From the NCBI RefSeq assembly GCF_000282115.1, contig NZ_AKJY01000014.1, positions 1 to 64,000 on the forward strand: 64,000 bases of DNA, in the 5' to 3' direction. Below the pieces are notes generated by a model. The model saw only the letters and a program-made list of their open reading frames with translations. It ran no database searches and was not told where the DNA came from. This stretch comes from Chryseobacterium populi. Its GTDB lineage: Bacteria; Bacteroidota; Bacteroidia; Flavobacteriales; Weeksellaceae. The translations under genes were made by a program, and so were the position numbers. Below, in pieces: positions 61,283 through 64,000 of this stretch (the first letter of the stretch is position 1; every line of letters starts with the position of its first letter).

Positions 61283-62968
61283 ATGAAACAGACATTTGTA
61301 GGTGGAGATATCATAGAAACTACGGGCGGAAATAACCTTTCGTATGCTAAAGATGTTATCCAGAATGCAGGAAGCCAGGTTATTCAGCAGGGAAAAGACA
61401 CCGGAGTAACCTATGGCAAACAAGGAAGCCCTCCGAAAAATCAGAAGATTTATGATGTGGTGATGTTTGTGGCCGGAACTACTGATCCCATTAATATAAA
61501 AGGAGAGAAACATCAGGCCAATACAGAATACTGGCAGGCTGGCCCTGAAAACTTCTGGGCTAAAATCAAAGAGCTGAAACCTCAGTTTCTTAATTTACAC
61601 ATTGAAGGTAATTTCTTCAGCTGGTCGGGAGATAATGATACCAAAGAAAGAAATCTGGCTGCAGACCGTTTGCTCGATTTGTTTCTGAGAGTTTATAAAT
61701 TCTGGAAAAACCAGGAAGTTCACATCCATCTCATTGGGCATTCCCATGGGGGAAACGTGATCAACCAGTTTACAGAGCTTATTTCCAAGAGTCCCGATTA
61801 TCCGAAACCATGGAAAGTAAAGAGTATAACCTATTTATCAACCCCTTTTTTCCATAAAAAGCATCAGCTGAATCACACCAAGCTTCATCCCAACTGTAAA
61901 ATTATTAATGTTCATAACGAATATGACTTAACACAACAGCTGATCGCAGATTTCAGTCTCGTAAATCTTGAAGTCTTTCTCAAGAACTTTAAGTTTGATG
62001 ATTTTGAAAAAGGACTTCGTACTCTTAAAACAATCGATAGCTCAGCATTCGATAACCTTACCAACGCCTGGATCAATGACGAGACAGAAGGTCCTTTTTT
62101 ATGGCGGGAAACGGCAAAAGGACTGCTTGGGATTAACCAGCTTACCGTTGAATTTATTAAGTACATCAAACAGATCGATGTAAACAAGCCCAACCTGAGA
62201 ACAGACAGAGACAGTTTTGTTCATATCCTGAACCGGTTTTTGCAATGGACCCATGATGCCTACACTATCTTTGTGAGAAACAGCTCCAAAAGAAATGGCG
62301 GCTACGGAAGGAAAGAATACTTCAGCGATCTCCTGCTTTCCACTGCCCTGAATATTCTCAATGAATTATTTGCTGCCCAAACAGGAGTAAAAGACAGTTA
62401 TATCTTAACTTTATTGGCCAGGATATTTGCAGAAAGCTCAGGATTAACGGATACTATTGAAATTAACTCATGGTCACCGAAACATCAGACCAAAGGATTA
62501 AGCATACAGGATATCAATATCACCCGGTTTGATCCTTACCACAGACGCAATAAAAAAGCAGCCTGTGAAAATTTCATCAACGGAACAATCCGGGCAATGC
62601 AAAACAGAAACCTGGAAGAACTTCTGATGAGATTGTTCAGCCAGTTTGTAAAACCCGGGCTTTTAACCAAAATTTATTGGGGATTCCACGGTGCAGAGGT
62701 TTATTTTACAGGAGAAACGGATACTCAAATCAAAAGATTAAGAAAAAGCTTTGGAGTTTATCTGGAGCTGGTAAAACAGTATCACGCCAATCTTGTAACG
62801 GAAGATGATGAGAAAAAGATCCCGGATATGATCAAAAGACCAGGTACGGTTCCTTATCTGGCAATGGCTTCTCACAGCCTGAGCCATACCCAGTTCTGGC
62901 CGGAAGTGGAAGCCGGATTGAAAGAAGCATTCAGTTCCGGAGCAAATCCAGGCTACAAAAAGAAATAA
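61283..62968 (+). CDS. Lipase-like T6SS effector (alpha/beta hydrolase)
   Basis: 561 residues. A short N-terminal lead (FVGGDIIETTGGNNLSYAKD) may be the VgrG-docking part. Alpha/beta hydrolase core with Ser154 in LIGHSHGGNVI (GxSxG) and an oxyanion-like VVMFVAGTTDP. No signal peptide. Position after vgrG, and before a small membrane protein, marks it as an effector that attacks membrane lipids; phospholipase activity is inferred, not shown. Confidence 0.8.
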   Translation: MKQTFVGGDIIETTGGNNLSYAKDVIQNAGSQVIQQGKDTGVTYGKQGSPPKNQKIYDVVMFVAGTTDPINIKGEKHQANTEYWQAGPENFWAKIKELKPQFLNLHIEGNFFSWSGDNDTKERNLAADRLLDLFLRVYKFWKNQEVHIHLIGHSHGGNVINQFTELISKSPDYPKPWKVKSITYLSTPFFHKKHQLNHTKLHPNCKIINVHNEYDLTQQLIADFSLVNLEVFLKNFKFDDFEKGLRTLKTIDSSAFDNLTNAWINDETEGPFLWRETAKGLLGINQLTVEFIKYIKQIDVNKPNLRTDRDSFVHILNRFLQWTHDAYTIFVRNSSKRNGGYGRKEYFSDLLLSTALNILNELFAAQTGVKDSYILTLLARIFAESSGLTDTIEINSWSPKHQTKGLSIQDINITRFDPYHRRNKKAACENFINGTIRAMQNRNLEELLMRLFSQFVKPGLLTKIYWGFHGAEVYFTGETDTQIKRLRKSFGVYLELVKQYHANLVTEDDEKKIPDMIKRPGTVPYLAMASHSLSHTQFWPEVEAGLKEAFSSGANPGYKKK

Positions 62969-62971
62969 GCT

Positions 62972-63307
62972 ATGAAACAGACCTTGAAAATTATTCTGTT
63001 TGCAGTAATCATATTCATTCTATCAGCAATAGCAGTAACCACCTGGTATATTGCTGAAATAGGTGCTTATGAAGATAACATCGGTTTTGCATCCATTAAA
63101 AATGTATTATTCAGGTTTGGTATTGTCGGGGCAATTCCTTGTACGGTAATATTAACAGCAGGGTATATCTCATTTTTGAAAATTAAAAAAACTTGGTTAC
63201 TAGGAGCCATTATCGTCATATTAGGATTTTTACTTTATCTTTCCTCATTATGGTTTCTATGGTATATGAGTATCCGGAGCCTGGTTAAAGATCCTTTTGC
63301 AGGATGA
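62972..63307 (+). CDS. Small membrane protein, likely immunity to the lipase effector
   Basis: 111 residues with three membrane helices (ILFAVIIFILSAIAVTTWYI, GIVGAIPCTVILTAGYISFL, LLGAIIVILGFLLYLSSLWF). It starts 3 bp after the effector stop. An inner-membrane location suits protection against a lipid-cutting toxin. No family recognised. Confidence 0.72.
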   Translation: MKQTLKIILFAVIIFILSAIAVTTWYIAEIGAYEDNIGFASIKNVLFRFGIVGAIPCTVILTAGYISFLKIKKTWLLGAIIVILGFLLYLSSLWFLWYMSIRSLVKDPFAG

Positions 63308-63343
63308 ATTAATCATTGTAGATAAAAGTTTAATTTACATAAT

Positions 63344-63371
63344 AAAGAGCTGTGATTTTTCATAGCTCTTT
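63344..63371 (+). terminator. Terminator after the lipase immunity gene
   Basis: AAAGAGCTGTGA, loop TTTT, TCATAGCTCTTT (one G-T pair), then TTAAGTTTG. Confidence 0.8.
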
Positions 63372-63554
63372 TAAGTTTGTTTTCTTGGAAAAGGATATTA
63401 TATTTTAAGATCAGGTTCCTAATTCTTGTTAATTTCTCCTTAATATTTTGTTAATATTTCCCTTTTTAGTGTGAAAATTAATTTATATTTTATATATTTT
63501 TCCTGTATTAAGTATCTGATTTTAATTGCTTTATATGTATTATTATTTCTAATA

Positions 63555-63590
63555 TAGTAGAATTACTACATCAGATCGTAGAATTACTAC
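63555..63590 (+). promoter_or_regulatory. Two dyads 21 bp apart upstream of the second hcp (copy 2)
   Basis: TAGTAGAATTACTA and TCGTAGAATTACTA with centres again 21 bp apart. Compared with copy 1 the outer C-G pair of the first dyad is changed to A-T on both sides, so symmetry is kept. The -7 box TATATTTG is at 63640-63647. Confidence 0.72.
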
Positions 63591-63700
63591 AAAAACTGAG
63601 ATTAGTGTTTAAAAACTTTCAGGTTAAAAATAAGGGGTATATATTTGCTATATAATCAATCACCAAATCACAAAATATTAACGATTAAAATTTACAAATC

Positions 63701-64000
63701 ATGGCAGCAAATTCAAGAGGAATCTTAAAATTCAACGGCGGCGAAGGTCAGAAATTATTAAAGCTTAACTACAGCGTATCAAGATCAACAGATGTATCCG
63801 GTAGAGTAGCATCAGATCCTTCCAATGCATTGATCAAAATTACAGTGGAAGCTACAGAAAAATCTGATATTCTGGAAAGCTTACTCAACGGAAAATATAA
63901 GCCTACAACAGGTGAAATTACATTCAACAAATCTCACGAAGAAGGTACATTAATTACCCTTAAATGGGAGAACGGATATGTAATTCAGCATGAAGTAGAC
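63701..64000 (+). CDS. tssD: T6SS tube protein TssD (Hcp), second copy, cut by window end
   Basis: First 100 codons only. Nearly identical to the copy at 58749 (4 differences in 100 residues) and with a copied upstream region (leader ACGATTAAAATTTA, dyads, -7 box). The 3' end is outside the window. The pair suggests a duplicated hcp unit, perhaps with a different set of downstream genes. Confidence 0.95.
   Translation, partial: MAANSRGILKFNGGEGQKLLKLNYSVSRSTDVSGRVASDPSNALIKITVEATEKSDILESLLNGKYKPTTGEITFNKSHEEGTLITLKWENGYVIQHEVD

Larger units (their letters stand above)
63308..63700 (+). other. Gene-free AT-rich region before the second hcp
   Basis: 393 bp. It contains the hairpin at 63344-63371, a very AT-rich stretch (63420-63540) with TTAATAT repeats, the two dyads at 63555-63590, and the promoter of the second hcp. 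No gene seen. Confidence 0.6.

Noticed and set aside
1..64000. tRNA, rRNA or CRISPR arrays
   Set aside because: None was recognised by eye on either strand; a tRNA search by computer would be the decisive check.

Overview
The window is about 64 kb of low-GC DNA from a member of the Bacteroidota, most likely Chryseobacterium or a close relative in the Weeksellaceae. The evidence is TonB-dependent receptors, type IX secretion (T9SS) C-terminal sorting domains, Bacteroidota-type promoter boxes (TAnnTTTG), few Shine-Dalgarno sequences, short dispersed repeats typical of flavobacterial genomes, and a Bacteroidota-type (subtype iii) type VI secretion system (T6SS). Family names come from reading the proteins; no database search was run. 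I saw no rRNA or tRNA gene, CRISPR array or intact insertion sequence.

Bases 1-11,300: a TonB-dependent receptor cut by the window edge, a thiD gene behind a TPP riboswitch, a CstA peptide/pyruvate-type permease, an alpha/beta hydrolase that looks degenerate, a DUF3037/HipA-like kinase pair, and a small + strand set (hydrolase, AraC regulator, beta-barrel protein, arylamine N-acetyltransferase).

Bases 11,286-18,805 (minus strand): tyrosine/homogentisate breakdown. 4-Hydroxyphenylpyruvate dioxygenase, homogentisate dioxygenase and fumarylacetoacetase are present, with a flavin reductase-like protein, a CoA-transferase and two unknown proteins. No maleylacetoacetate isomerase is visible.

Bases 18,890-38,620: a TonB receptor/thioredoxin operon behind a perfect inverted repeat, then many small redox and stress genes with local regulators (HxlR, Crp/Fnr, LysR): MDR oxidoreductase, DoxX, AhpD-like, aldo/keto reductases, MdaB-like, DJ-1-like, nitronate monooxygenase, GNATs and OsmC. 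A set for envelope upkeep follows (Mpl-like ligase, PlsC, Nudix). A 35-codon remnant of a metallophosphoesterase gene lies before the LysR gene.

Bases 38,939-44,796: a secreted pair, a polysaccharide lyase family 8 (chondroitin/hyaluronan lyase type) and an M60-type zinc peptidase, both with T9SS sorting domains. They look fit to attack the glycan and the protein of proteoglycans or mucins. RNase G, a 29-residue very basic protein and an HU protein follow on the minus strand.

Bases 47,377-64,000: a T6SS accessory region. A LuxR-type response regulator with Glu in place of the phosphoacceptor Asp lies divergent to two TssO paralogues, a PKD membrane protein and TssR. Then come a PAAR-like DUF4280 protein, a large effector that seems to carry two peptidoglycan-cutting domains, three likely immunity proteins, a LysM-like protein, Hcp (TssD), VgrG, a GxSxG lipase-like effector with a small membrane protein as its likely immunity partner, and a second Hcp gene cut by the window edge. 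Both hcp genes carry the same upstream control region with two dyads exactly 21 bp apart, and five T6SS leaders share the motif AATCACA. Sheath, baseplate and ATPase genes are not in the window.
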